Shown here: piece after piece, positions 36,459 through 45,057 of the stretch
Layout of the letters: each line of letters opens with the position of its first letter
How positions within the stretch are numbered: position 1 is the first letter of the stretch
Source of the DNA: CAYPPG01 sp964412555
Lineage (GTDB): Bacteria > Hinthialibacterota > Hinthialibacteria > Hinthialibacterales > Hinthialibacteraceae
NCBI GenBank assembly: GCA_964412555.1
Contig: CAYPPG010000048.1
Location: 1 to 63,371 of the forward strand
Reading direction: 5' to 3'
DNA: 63,371 nt
Position numbers and translations under genes: made by a program
Notes under the pieces: generated by a model
What the model was told of the DNA's origin: nothing
Databases searched by the model: none
The model's input: only the letters and a program-made list of their open reading frames with translations

Positions 36459-36583
36459 GATCGCTTTCCGTATTCGTTGAATAGAATGATTCAATCAATG
36501 TTTCAAAAGATAGGATAGATTCAGTTTCCTATAAAACAAAGTATTGTTTTGTTCATATTCGTGAATACTATTTATTGGAATGA

Positions 36584-37093
36584 TTATAAGATGGAGAATG
36601 GAACTGTAAGAAAGAGAAAAGAAAGTACTAATAACAATTTAATTCCCTTTCCTAATTTCCGGCTTCGCTCAGCCGTTCGTTCTTCCGGAATTTCACGATA
36701 GATATCGGTGATATTTTGAGAGTGATGTTGCAAGCGGCGAAGAAATTCCTGGGCGGAAAGTATATCGTTTTGCTTGAGTTGCAGACGTTTGCACCAACGC
36801 TGATCGATGAGGAGATTCCATTCTTGTTTCGAAGTAGGGGCTTGGGGGCGATAGGATGTATCGATGGTATCGTCGCAAGTTCCATCGATGTTGTGTATGC
36901 ACGGCTTGCAGATATCATCCGCTCCTAGTTCGATAATAAGAGAAATATTGGGAGTATCGATAATTTTTGCGGCAACGGAATGTTGCGCATGGCCATAGGG
37001 ATGGGGGGAAAAAGTGAGTTTCCCATCGCCTACAGCCGTTACGATGTCGATGAAATGGTGAGGTTTGATGCGGATTCCGTTGGATCCGTTCAT
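36584..37093 (-). CDS. DUF1284-like Cys-containing protein
   Basis: 169 residues. GIRIKPHHFIDIVTAVGDGK and DDICKPCIHNIDGTCDD fit the DUF1284 pattern (R-x-HH near the start, then D-D-I-C-x-P-C and a third Cys), which probably binds metal. The last ~18 residues are hydrophobic (LLLVLSFLFLTVPFSIL), unlike the soluble family norm, and could anchor it. The ATG is 1 bp after the stop of the FAD protein (TGAcATG), so the two are coupled. Confidence 0.6.
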   Translation of the reverse strand: MNGSNGIRIKPHHFIDIVTAVGDGKLTFSPHPYGHAQHSVAAKIIDTPNISLIIELGADDICKPCIHNIDGTCDDTIDTSYRPQAPTSKQEWNLLIDQRWCKRLQLKQNDILSAQEFLRRLQHHSQNITDIYREIPEERTAERSRKLGKGIKLLLVLSFLFLTVPFSIL

Positions 37094-37094
37094 G

Positions 37095-40000
37095 TCATTT
37101 GTTTTGTTTTTCTTTCAGAATAGCATGGGCATGGCGGGACTGGTGGCCGCGAAGGTCGTTTTCGTATTCCCGCAGTATTTTCTCTCCGAGTCCCTGGTAA
37201 TCTCCACAGCGATATAAAGCGCGGGCAAGGATCAATTCGCGCAGCGATTCATACCGTTCCTGCCGCTTCGCGGATTCTAGATCGGTGGCGGCATAGCCGG
37301 TTATCCCCGGTTTCTTGAGCAACTCGGCAAGCGGTCTCGCCGCTTTCGGATCCCCTATGGCCTCCAGGGCGAGTGCGACGGCGCGGTGGTGTGAGAATAC
37401 ACTTTTAGCATCCAGTTGCTCCAGTTTTTCAAGAATCGGTTCCAATCCGTGCGGATCGCGAGTGCGTCCCAGGGCAATAATCAAGTCATCGAGGGGACTT
37501 TGCCGTCTGCCGTAAAGATTGCCTTTCTCATCCCACCCTCGTGACTCAATAGCTTGAATGATTGTTTCACTACCGGTTCCGTCACCCATCATACCGAGAA
37601 TGTGGGCATAGATACCCTTGTTCTCTTCTTTTTGGGTTGAACGATAGGCATCGTGAAGTAAGGGGAGTGAATCATCCGGTTGAGAAAGGATGATAGAAAT
37701 CGGATCGAATTCCGGTGGTGGGATACGTTCACCGCTGATATCCTGCTCTTCTTTTAAATCGAGAATGACGTTTTGCACCGCCTCGGCAACTTTTTCTTTT
37801 GAAACGGGGAAAGAATCTTTATCCGTTAAGACGCTTTCGGGGAGATTGCCTTTTTCAACCAATTGTTGTTGGAGTTTCTTGATATCGATATTGCGTGTGC
37901 TTTGGTTGTTCAAAGCGGCCATGGAAGCGGCGATTCCCATTGCATAGCCTTGGTTTTGGATATCGGGCTGCATCCGTAGGAACGGCATCGCGTCACGGTG
38001 GGCGCTGATCCCAAGACCGATAACCAGAATTCCGTCCAATCCTTTTGGCAGCATACAACGGTAGGGTGTATAGGTAGGGAAATCGCGACGGTCCGGTGGC
38101 TTGAGCATCACGACCGGGTGAACGGTGAAACCATGCGTATCGAAGTTGCTGCTGGAAAGATTGACCGTGTCGGGAAAAGTACGATGTGTGAAAATATCCA
38201 ACGGTGTTTGGATATAATCACCAACGATGCGCCGGCGTTCGCGAGTATCGATTAATTGTCCGAGATCGTATGCGCCTTTGAATTTTTCACGGGCAACGAC
38301 GAAAGTGCGCCAGGTGTCGATCAAATCGGACTCATCAGTATAAGTATAATCCGTATTGGTATAGTAGGCGCCCGGTTGATGTGGGGGCATGCCGGTTCCT
38401 TGCAGCGCTGCATGTTCGGCATCGGTGAACATATACTCCGCTCCGGCGGCGATGGCGATATCGGAACTGCCGGTCGCGTCGATGGCAACTTCACAGAGCA
38501 CGACACCGCGCCCTTGTGGAGTGGCGACGATAACACCTTTGACTTTCCCATCTTCGACAAATGCTCCGCAGCCAAGAACGCCGAACCAGATATCCGCTCC
38601 AGCTTTGCGCAGTTCTTGCCGGAACCATTCCATTTTGTGCTCGATATTCCAACCCCGCCGTTGTTGATATTCCGGACCGCCGATATCTTCGACTCCCTGA
38701 TCGATTTCCGCGGTAAATCCTTCGCGGTACCCATGATAATAAATCCCGATCAAGCCGAGGGTGCCGACGCCTCCGAGACCGTGCAGGTATTCGAGAACCA
38801 ACGTTTTCGCGCCTTGACGGGCTGCGGAGATTCCGGCGGGTGCGCCACCGGTTCCTCCTCCGACGACAATGACATCATATTTACCCAGAACGGGAAGGGC
38901 GCGTTTTTCAGCATGGATTGTGGGCGGATTTTCCACAATCGGCCGGGTACCGGTCAACAATTCGCTGGTGTCGCCGGTGATATCCGTGTCTGCTTCAATT
39001 TTAGGAAGATAAATGTTTTCGGGATCGGATATACTTTGTGCTTCTTTGGCTGCCGCTTTTCCGATTCGTTCTCCGACTTTGATGAACGCTAAAGGGCGAA
39101 GAAGTTTTTCAGCTGCTTCGCGGAAAATACCGGCGCATCCGTTGAGAATATAGAGCCGGTCTTGATTTGCCGGTCGAAAAACATCGAGATCGATTTTCTC
39201 CGCTCCCGGCCACGAGGAAAGAGTTCTTTTGGCTTTCATCGGATCGGGGGGAATTTGGAACAACTCTTCCGAATCATCAACCTGGCCGGGGTGCCATGTT
39301 CGGTCCCGGGCGATCTGTTCAGCCCGGGCGAACGAAGCAAAGGAAGCGTCCGGCATCGGAATTTCAAGCGTGTATTCAATCGCTTTGTGTTCGACGGATT
39401 TTGCATTGTCCATATTGGAGTAGATGCCGGTCGGCATGGTTCGAGCTTGAAGTCCCTCGTGGATTTCTCCGCCGATTACAACTCTTTTGAATGTTTGAGT
39501 TCCCGAGGGATAGGGGTGGAAATCCGCTCCGGCGAGCCGTGCAATTTCCGAACGAGGCATGGCATCGATGATCACTTTGGCTTTGACCGCCTGCCGGCCC
39601 GAACGGTTGACCATGACAATGCCGGCTGGCTTGCCTTCTTTATCGCGCAGGACATCGGTGGCATAACAGCTGTAGAGAAATTTGACATCTGCATCCAGGA
39701 GTGATTGGTCGAGAGTGTATTTAATTTGCATTGGCATGGGTGCGATGCGGGGAGAGGATGAATCCTTTTTTTCTCTTTTATATTCGGCTCCAATCAGCTC
39801 ACCATCAATACTGTCTGCCCCAAAATTCGGCGCATAGGCGTTGTTGATGTGGATGTGTTGATAGTTGATTGAGGATTCGACGCGAATTTCTCCGATCAGC
39901 ATGCGTTCCACGCTCGGTTCTTTCTTGATGGAGAATTTAACGTATCTGGCTTTCTTTTTGATTGGTGCAAATAAATCGATGGCGGAACCACTGTATCGGC

Positions 40001-40616
40001 GTTTGTTGTTTTGAATCGTTACGGCTTGTTTCCAATTTTCTTTGTCATTACTGATGGAGACTACTACATGGTCGATCTCGTAGTTTCTGGGGCTATGGAA
40101 TGCCATGATACGGACCATTTCAAATGGTTTCACTTCACCTAAATCGGCGACGATGTTGACATCGTCATTGAATTGGACACTTTCATTGACCGGCTCGTTC
40201 CATTGTCCATTGGACAACATGGAAGGGGGTTGAGTGTCTTTATGCACACCTTGGGATGGCTGGTCTGCTTCATAAGTCAAAGGAATGTTATCCCCGCCGG
40301 TGGGAACCAAGGGAGGGTGCTTGAACAATTCGCGTGTAAACGGGGTCGAGGGGATCTCATCCGGTTCGAGCCAAAGTCGATAGGTGGCACAAAGATCTTC
40401 ACCAAGATACGGGCGGGGAGCGGCTAGAAATACATCGGCTCCATGGCGTGCGGCTTCGACGGCTGCGGCGACACCGGCGGATGAGCCTCCGACAACCACG
40501 ACATCGACATCGTAGGCAACCGGGATTTTCCGTGGAGATTCATTCACGGATTGAGCGTATACGATTGCGGGAATTAGTAATGCGAGAAAGTAGCTTATTA
40601 TGATTTTTGAATTCAT
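37095..40616 (-). CDS. Exported twin FAD-dependent oxidoreductase with discoidin-like insert and HEAT tail
   Basis: 1173 residues. A signal peptide (IIISYFLALLIPAIVYAQS) precedes the first Rossmann FAD site VVVVGGSSAGVAAAVEAA (~residue 40). An insert at ~140-260 resembles a F5/8-type (discoidin) beta-sandwich: DLGEVKPFEMVRIMAFHSPR and ARYVKFSIKKEP. The first FAD protein resumes and ends near residue 550. A second complete FAD site, VIVVGGGTGGAPAGISAARQ, starts near residue 575. A helical repeat region (~980-1150; LPLLHDAYRSTQ, ALALEAIGDPKAARPLAELL) follows, HEAT-like. Both halves resemble FAD-dependent oxidoreductases often found in polysaccharide-degrading bacteria. Substrate unknown. Confidence 0.8.
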   Translation of the reverse strand: MNSKIIISYFLALLIPAIVYAQSVNESPRKIPVAYDVDVVVVGGSSAGVAAAVEAARHGADVFLAAPRPYLGEDLCATYRLWLEPDEIPSTPFTRELFKHPPLVPTGGDNIPLTYEADQPSQGVHKDTQPPSMLSNGQWNEPVNESVQFNDDVNIVADLGEVKPFEMVRIMAFHSPRNYEIDHVVVSISNDKENWKQAVTIQNNKRRYSGSAIDLFAPIKKKARYVKFSIKKEPSVERMLIGEIRVESSINYQHIHINNAYAPNFGADSIDGELIGAEYKREKKDSSSPRIAPMPMQIKYTLDQSLLDADVKFLYSCYATDVLRDKEGKPAGIVMVNRSGRQAVKAKVIIDAMPRSEIARLAGADFHPYPSGTQTFKRVVIGGEIHEGLQARTMPTGIYSNMDNAKSVEHKAIEYTLEIPMPDASFASFARAEQIARDRTWHPGQVDDSEELFQIPPDPMKAKRTLSSWPGAEKIDLDVFRPANQDRLYILNGCAGIFREAAEKLLRPLAFIKVGERIGKAAAKEAQSISDPENIYLPKIEADTDITGDTSELLTGTRPIVENPPTIHAEKRALPVLGKYDVIVVGGGTGGAPAGISAARQGAKTLVLEYLHGLGGVGTLGLIGIYYHGYREGFTAEIDQGVEDIGGPEYQQRRGWNIEHKMEWFRQELRKAGADIWFGVLGCGAFVEDGKVKGVIVATPQGRGVVLCEVAIDATGSSDIAIAAGAEYMFTDAEHAALQGTGMPPHQPGAYYTNTDYTYTDESDLIDTWRTFVVAREKFKGAYDLGQLIDTRERRRIVGDYIQTPLDIFTHRTFPDTVNLSSSNFDTHGFTVHPVVMLKPPDRRDFPTYTPYRCMLPKGLDGILVIGLGISAHRDAMPFLRMQPDIQNQGYAMGIAASMAALNNQSTRNIDIKKLQQQLVEKGNLPESVLTDKDSFPVSKEKVAEAVQNVILDLKEEQDISGERIPPPEFDPISIILSQPDDSLPLLHDAYRSTQKEENKGIYAHILGMMGDGTGSETIIQAIESRGWDEKGNLYGRRQSPLDDLIIALGRTRDPHGLEPILEKLEQLDAKSVFSHHRAVALALEAIGDPKAARPLAELLKKPGITGYAATDLESAKRQERYESLRELILARALYRCGDYQGLGEKILREYENDLRGHQSRHAHAILKEKQNK

Positions 40617-40823
40617 AGTTACTCCAGTAAAGAAGACAATAGTGATATATTCAGGACATGAACTATGTCTTACTCTTCAATGTAGTGTGAGTGAGAGGTT
40701 TTGAAAAGTAGAGGCTGACCTACTTCTCATATTTCTTAGGAACCTTTACAATTTAAAAGACGTTTTGAATTGATGTAAAGGATCAATCTAAGCGTCTAAA
40801 AAATTTGTTTGTGGAGGAAGATC

Positions 40824-41870
40824 ATGATGAGAAATTTGGCAGTAGTCGTATTTAGCTTTGTATCGGTCTGTGCTTTTGCACAGACACCGGCGTTCACGTA
40901 TGTAACGGAATTTGAGATGGATCCTCAGTATGGACCGTGCTTGGCCATTGCGGCAGATAGTCATGGAGGGATTTATTTCACCCAGTTTTCTTCGCCCGAT
41001 CCGAACATGACCGCGTGTTTGTATGTTGCTGATCCGTTCAATGTGGAATCGGTTGACGACTTCATTCTCGTTGATGACGCCATTGCGGATACCGATGTTC
41101 CGGCGGGACGCGGGATGCACGGATTGACCGTGGATAGTCAAGGATATGTCTATATCGCTTTAGAAAGTGGAGCCAACAACACCGCGACAATCCGCAAATT
41201 AAGCCCCGCTCCTGAATTCGCTTTGGTGGAAGATTTCGGTGGTGGTGTGGTCTGGCCGGAAAAACGGTATACCGGTCTGGATATGATGACGGACGACATT
41301 CTTATTGCGATCACATGGACCGATGTGGATTTTTGGGATGCGAATGATCCGTTCCAACCGTTTCTGCAATCGATTTCCGGTGGAGAAACCTATCAACGGG
41401 ATTGTGCCTACAATCCAAATAACGGCGATATCTATCTTTCCCGTAACCGCGACTTGGGAACGACTCCAATCAATTCGGCTAGTATTGTGCGAGGTGACGG
41501 TCCGGATAATTTGGACAGTTATACCGAAATTGAATTGGACTTTATCCCGCAAGGAGGAATGGGTGGACAGTATGGGGGGCATCCTCAAAAAATTGAATAC
41601 GATCCGGTAAACGATTTGATTATTATCCCGGATTATTCGGGAGATCAGAATACGATGGCTTTTTATGATCCTGCCGATACATCGCAGCCGGTAGTGACTG
41701 TTGACGGATCGGAATCGCCGAATGGACCTTTTTCGACACCGACAGACGCCGTAGCCTATACAAACGCGGATGGGGAAACCTATGTGTTTATGACCACTTG
41801 GACGGAAAACCGAATCATGGTTTATCAACTGGGTGAAGCGACGGATGTGTATGGATGGGATTTATATTGA
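40824..41870 (+). CDS. Secreted beta-propeller-like protein
   Basis: 348 residues with a signal peptide (MMRNLAVVVFSFVSVCAFAQ) and repeating blade-like strands such as GMHGLTVDSQGYVYIALESG and GGHPQKIEYDPVNDLIIIPD. This resembles NHL/SMP-30-like propellers with one blade per ~45 residues. No catalytic residues can be named. GGAGG lies 6 bp upstream of ATG 40824. A strong intrinsic terminator follows, so it is monocistronic. Confidence 0.7.
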   Translation: MMRNLAVVVFSFVSVCAFAQTPAFTYVTEFEMDPQYGPCLAIAADSHGGIYFTQFSSPDPNMTACLYVADPFNVESVDDFILVDDAIADTDVPAGRGMHGLTVDSQGYVYIALESGANNTATIRKLSPAPEFALVEDFGGGVVWPEKRYTGLDMMTDDILIAITWTDVDFWDANDPFQPFLQSISGGETYQRDCAYNPNNGDIYLSRNRDLGTTPINSASIVRGDGPDNLDSYTEIELDFIPQGGMGGQYGGHPQKIEYDPVNDLIIIPDYSGDQNTMAFYDPADTSQPVVTVDGSESPNGPFSTPTDAVAYTNADGETYVFMTTWTENRIMVYQLGEATDVYGWDLY

Positions 41871-41902
41871 TTGATCTGGTGAGAAATATAGAATTATGCT
41901 TG

Positions 41903-41938
41903 AAAACTCCCTTCGAAATTTCGGAGGGAGTTTTTTTT
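41903..41938 (+). terminator. Strong intrinsic terminator
   Basis: 13-bp stem (AAAACTCCCTTCG pairing CGGAGGGAGTTTT, one G-T pair) around a 6-base loop, with the 3' arm running into eight T. It ends the propeller-gene transcript and, with A-run at its 5' side, could also act on the convergent strand. Confidence 0.85.
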
Positions 41939-41981
41939 GATTTTCTTATTCAATCAATAGATACCGTTAAATCGTCAACGA

Positions 41982-42605
41982 TCAAAGTTGATTCGGCTCC
42001 TTTTCCACCACGACTTTCTTCTTGGTTCTTTTTTGGCTTTGTTGAAGGAGGATTCCGACAAAGCATAGAGGCAGAAAAAGAATCGGTATATTGACGGTTG
42101 TCGCGATCATGTACGCGCCAATGCAAGCCGTCAAAGCAATGATAATGTGTTTTTGAGTATAGATAAACAGTGCGGCGATGATGAGAGCCAAAACGGCCGG
42201 CCATAAATTCCCCAGCGTGTTCTCGATCGGCTCCAAAACGTTCAACCACGTAAACAACTGTTCCACATATTCCCGCTGTTGCGTATCATACAGCAAATAG
42301 ATGATGCCGGAAAAAACGCCGAGAAACGCGATTGCCATATAAACACGGCGGGCCAGAAATATACCGACAATCCCCAACACACAGGCAAAGAGATGAGGCG
42401 CATACGGATGCTGGGGAATGAATTTCATCCATTCCGGATTCAACTTCGGGATTAAATCCGTCAACAATTGAAAAAAACTGAATCCGAACAAAGCCCCTAA
42501 ACAAAATCCGACAGCGTTGATTCCAAACCGGAATAGAGTCCATCCAAAAGCAAAAAGACCTAATCCGACGGCAAGGCGTATAAAAAATTCTGGATTGTAA
42601 TTCAT
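41982..42605 (-). CDS. Multi-pass membrane protein of unknown function
   Basis: 207 residues with about seven hydrophobic segments (for example LAVGLGLFAFGWTLFRFG, APHLFACVLGIVGIFLARRV, IIIALTACIGAYMIATT) and a basic C-terminus (QKRTKKKVVVEKEP). I see no family motif. Its ATG overlaps the stop of the upstream TPR gene by 4 bp, so the two are coupled and likely act together. Confidence 0.65.
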   Translation of the reverse strand: MNYNPEFFIRLAVGLGLFAFGWTLFRFGINAVGFCLGALFGFSFFQLLTDLIPKLNPEWMKFIPQHPYAPHLFACVLGIVGIFLARRVYMAIAFLGVFSGIIYLLYDTQQREYVEQLFTWLNVLEPIENTLGNLWPAVLALIIAALFIYTQKHIIIALTACIGAYMIATTVNIPILFLPLCFVGILLQQSQKRTKKKVVVEKEPNQL

Positions 42606-43984
42606 GGTAAATCGTAAGCCGATAATTTTTCCAAGATTTGAGTGATTTCCGTGTCAGCGGGATTCAGTGAAGCCGCTGCTCTGAAACATTCCACCGCTCC
42701 GGCTTCATCTCCGAGATGCAGCCGCGCATGGCCGAGAAGTTTTTGGGCTTCGAAGTGATCCGGAGTCAATTCGAGACATTTCTGCAAATGAGGAACCGCT
42801 TCTTCATAGCGCTCTTCTCTTACAATAATATACCCGCGTACCAGCGAAATTTCAGGCGCATTCGGATTGCAGGCGATCGCCCGTTTCAGAAATTCTTTCA
42901 CTTTAGCCCGATCCCCCTGATCGTATGCCAGCCGTCCGAGATGAGCATATGGCCGGGAGTCATTACGATCATTACGAAGAGCACGGACAAAATATTTCTT
43001 TGCCTGTTCATTTTCTCCGATCATTTGGCACGAAACTCCCATTTCGATCAGGGCTTCTTGAAATTCATCATCCCGCTCCAGGGCTTGAGACAAGTAGTGG
43101 ATCGCTTCTTCGTATCGCCCCATTCGGTTGGATGCCAATCCTACATTATATAAAACCATCAAATCGGGGGAGTGATCTTTTGTGAACAACAGCAAAACAT
43201 CCCGTGCACGCTTGAATAATCCTTTTTTCGCAAATGCCAGCCCCAAAAGCATTGACGCCTCCCGTTTGACTCCCGGACGGTCCTTCAAATCCAGCAAACG
43301 GATAATGGCCTGGTCAAAATGGCCGGATGTATAGAGACCGGCTGCTTCGACAAGATCCTCGCGGGCCTCTTCCTGCGGTGTTCGCTCTCTCTTCACTTCC
43401 GACGGATGTTCCAAAGCACGGATCACGGAATTGAATCCTCGTTTTGCCGGTTCATAATCCGAATCCATTTCCAACGCAATTTCATAATATTCCTGCGCCT
43501 TGGCCAATTTTTTTTGTTTCCGGAGAATATCGCCGGCAAGCGAATAAAACGGAACGTATTCCGGAAGCAGTTTGATCCCTTTTTCGGCCATGGAGAGAGC
43601 TTTGCGAAGCCGGTTTTTATTTTTGTGATAATAATGTATCAACTCGGTTCGCGCAATAGGATCATGTTTGTTCATACGAAGGGCTTTTTTCAGCATCCGT
43701 ACCCCCCGTCTTTCCAAACCGGCCTTGATCAGCGTCTTTCCAAATGCGCATCGGACTTCGATATCGTTGGGCAGTAGGGTCAGGAGTTTCTCATAGATGG
43801 AAATGGCGTCATCATACCGTTCCATCTCTTCATAAATGCGGCTGATGAGAAAATAGGCGTCCGGATAGTCGGGGTACTGAATGAGGGCTTTTTTGAGGGA
43901 AATGAGAGCCTGTTCGTAATGGCCACCGGCAAAAAATTCCAACCCGCGCTTGTAGTGTTGGATGTATGCATGTTTATCGGCCAT
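42602..43984 (-). CDS. Tetratricopeptide-repeat protein
   Basis: 460 residues, nearly all TPR units; about eleven can be counted, such as HYKRGLEFFAGGHYEQALIS, AYFLISRIYEEMERYDDAIS and HLGRLAYDQGDRAKVKEFLK. There is no signal peptide or membrane segment. It is a protein-interaction scaffold, probably for the membrane protein encoded by the 4-bp-overlapping gene downstream. Weak ribosome-binding site. tRNA-Val lies 67 bp upstream in the same direction. Confidence 0.85.
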   Translation of the reverse strand: MADKHAYIQHYKRGLEFFAGGHYEQALISLKKALIQYPDYPDAYFLISRIYEEMERYDDAISIYEKLLTLLPNDIEVRCAFGKTLIKAGLERRGVRMLKKALRMNKHDPIARTELIHYYHKNKNRLRKALSMAEKGIKLLPEYVPFYSLAGDILRKQKKLAKAQEYYEIALEMDSDYEPAKRGFNSVIRALEHPSEVKRERTPQEEAREDLVEAAGLYTSGHFDQAIIRLLDLKDRPGVKREASMLLGLAFAKKGLFKRARDVLLLFTKDHSPDLMVLYNVGLASNRMGRYEEAIHYLSQALERDDEFQEALIEMGVSCQMIGENEQAKKYFVRALRNDRNDSRPYAHLGRLAYDQGDRAKVKEFLKRAIACNPNAPEISLVRGYIIVREERYEEAVPHLQKCLELTPDHFEAQKLLGHARLHLGDEAGAVECFRAAASLNPADTEITQILEKLSAYDLP

Positions 43985-44051
43985 TGACGTTCAACATCGG
44001 CAGGAGGTTGACCGGTTTCGACGACTGCCCCCGTTTCGCTGCAATATAATG

Positions 44052-44125
44052 TGGGCGATACTGGATTTGAACCAGTGGCCTCCAGTTTGTGATACTGGCG
44101 CTCTAACCAACTGAGCTAATCGCCC
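44052..44125 (-). tRNA. tRNA-Val, anticodon CAC
   Basis: 74-base cloverleaf: acceptor GGGCGAT/ATCGCCC, D arm GCTC/GAGC, anticodon stem CCAGT/ACTGG with loop ATCACAA (anticodon CAC, codon GUG), and T arm ACTGG/CCAGT with loop TTCAAAT. CCA is not encoded; the base after the acceptor is A and then CAT. Confidence 0.95.
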
Positions 44126-44227
44126 ATTTTTACCTTATTATCCTGTTGTTCGAAGAGAAGTCAAGACGTATTTCATTTCTTGTGCGGGATTCTGTGGCAA
44201 AAATGGGAGTATTGGGGGGGAGCCGAA

Positions 44228-44662
44228 CTACGAAACTTTTTGCAATTTTCCTTCCTTTTCAGAGGATTGAATTCGTTGGAGAGTTTTCCAATGCGTCCAG
44301 AATCGCTCGCGTGAGCTGTCTTTTTTATCGGAAAGATCGTGGCCGCAGGCGATGAGAAGTGAGTCGACTTCAGGGGGAGTGAATTCCTCACCGGCTTTCA
44401 TCAGTTCGTGAGCGAGATTTTCAGGAGAGATGATGGATTTGAATTCACCGGAAACCGGTTTTCCCGGCGATTTTCCCTTTTCCGCACATTCGTCAAGATA
44501 CTGATCGACCGCTTCATGAAACATGCGTTCCAATTCATCGACCGTCACACCATCAAAGCAAATCATATCCTTGGTACATAAAACCTGCCCATAAAAAACC
44601 GAATCCTCACCGCTATAAAAGATTGACGCCTGATAGCCTTTATATTTCATTGTGTTGTTCAT
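44228..44662 (-). CDS. hicB: HicB-type antitoxin with C-terminal extension
   Basis: 144 residues. The first ~75 match HicB: MKYKGYQASIFYSGEDSVFY, GVTVDELERMFHEAVDQYLD and GKPVSGEF. The remaining ~70 residues (HELMKAGEEFTPPEVDSLLI and beyond) do not form a recognisable RHH DNA-binding end, so the C-terminus is altered or unusual. GGAGG, partly within the end of the upstream frame, precedes the start. The frame upstream carries the likely HicA remnant. Confidence 0.75.
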   Translation of the reverse strand: MNNTMKYKGYQASIFYSGEDSVFYGQVLCTKDMICFDGVTVDELERMFHEAVDQYLDECAEKGKSPGKPVSGEFKSIISPENLAHELMKAGEEFTPPEVDSLLIACGHDLSDKKDSSRERFWTHWKTLQRIQSSEKEGKLQKVS

Positions 44663-44665
44663 CGC

Positions 44666-44863
44666 TCAACCTCCTGTTGTCTCAAGAAAATTTCTCAATT
44701 TTTCCACAACCCATCTTTTTACCTCTTTTCCAGGATGAGGAGTATAGTAGACCGATCGATTTTTTCCATAAAGTGATGGATCAAATGACTTGACCCATCT
44801 ACGAAACCCATCTACGAAACTATAATCAGTTTGGGATGTGGTCACGGATCCCACCATCGCCAA
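44666..44863 (-). pseudogene. HicA toxin remnant overlapping a palindromic repeat
   Basis: The last ~30 residues (SVYYTPHPGKEVKRWVVEKL, then RNFLETTGG) look like the C-terminal end of HicA, in which a basic strand, His and GKEV precede the final helix. The preceding ~35 residues are translated from the repeat at 44764-44820 and have no HicA features; the normal N-terminal strands and the GSHHI catalytic segment are absent. The stop is 1 bp before the ribosome-binding site of hicB, the usual HicA-HicB order. I infer that a repeat copy replaced or interrupted the toxin gene. Confidence 0.4.
44764..44820. repeat. Palindromic repeat family A, copy with doubled tail
   Basis: Contains GTGATGGATCAAATGACTTG and CCCATCTACGAAAC, the latter twice. 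It matches the consensus GATGGGTCAAAC-N4-GCGACCCATCCTACGAAAC. It lies inside the hicA-like remnant. Confidence 0.7.
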
Positions 44864-45057
44864 CCATTTCCTTTATAATGAATTGGAGGGTGATGATGGG
44901 TTTCATTATCATTCAACACACACTACAGGTTTGTTTGTAAGGCTCCTCGTACTGAGTCGGGCTAAGAAGTAGAGAATCGTAAATAGGATTAGATTGGATG
45001 GAAAAAGATAAAAATGCTCACTTATGTATTTCATATTTTTTCTCTTATATTTATGCT

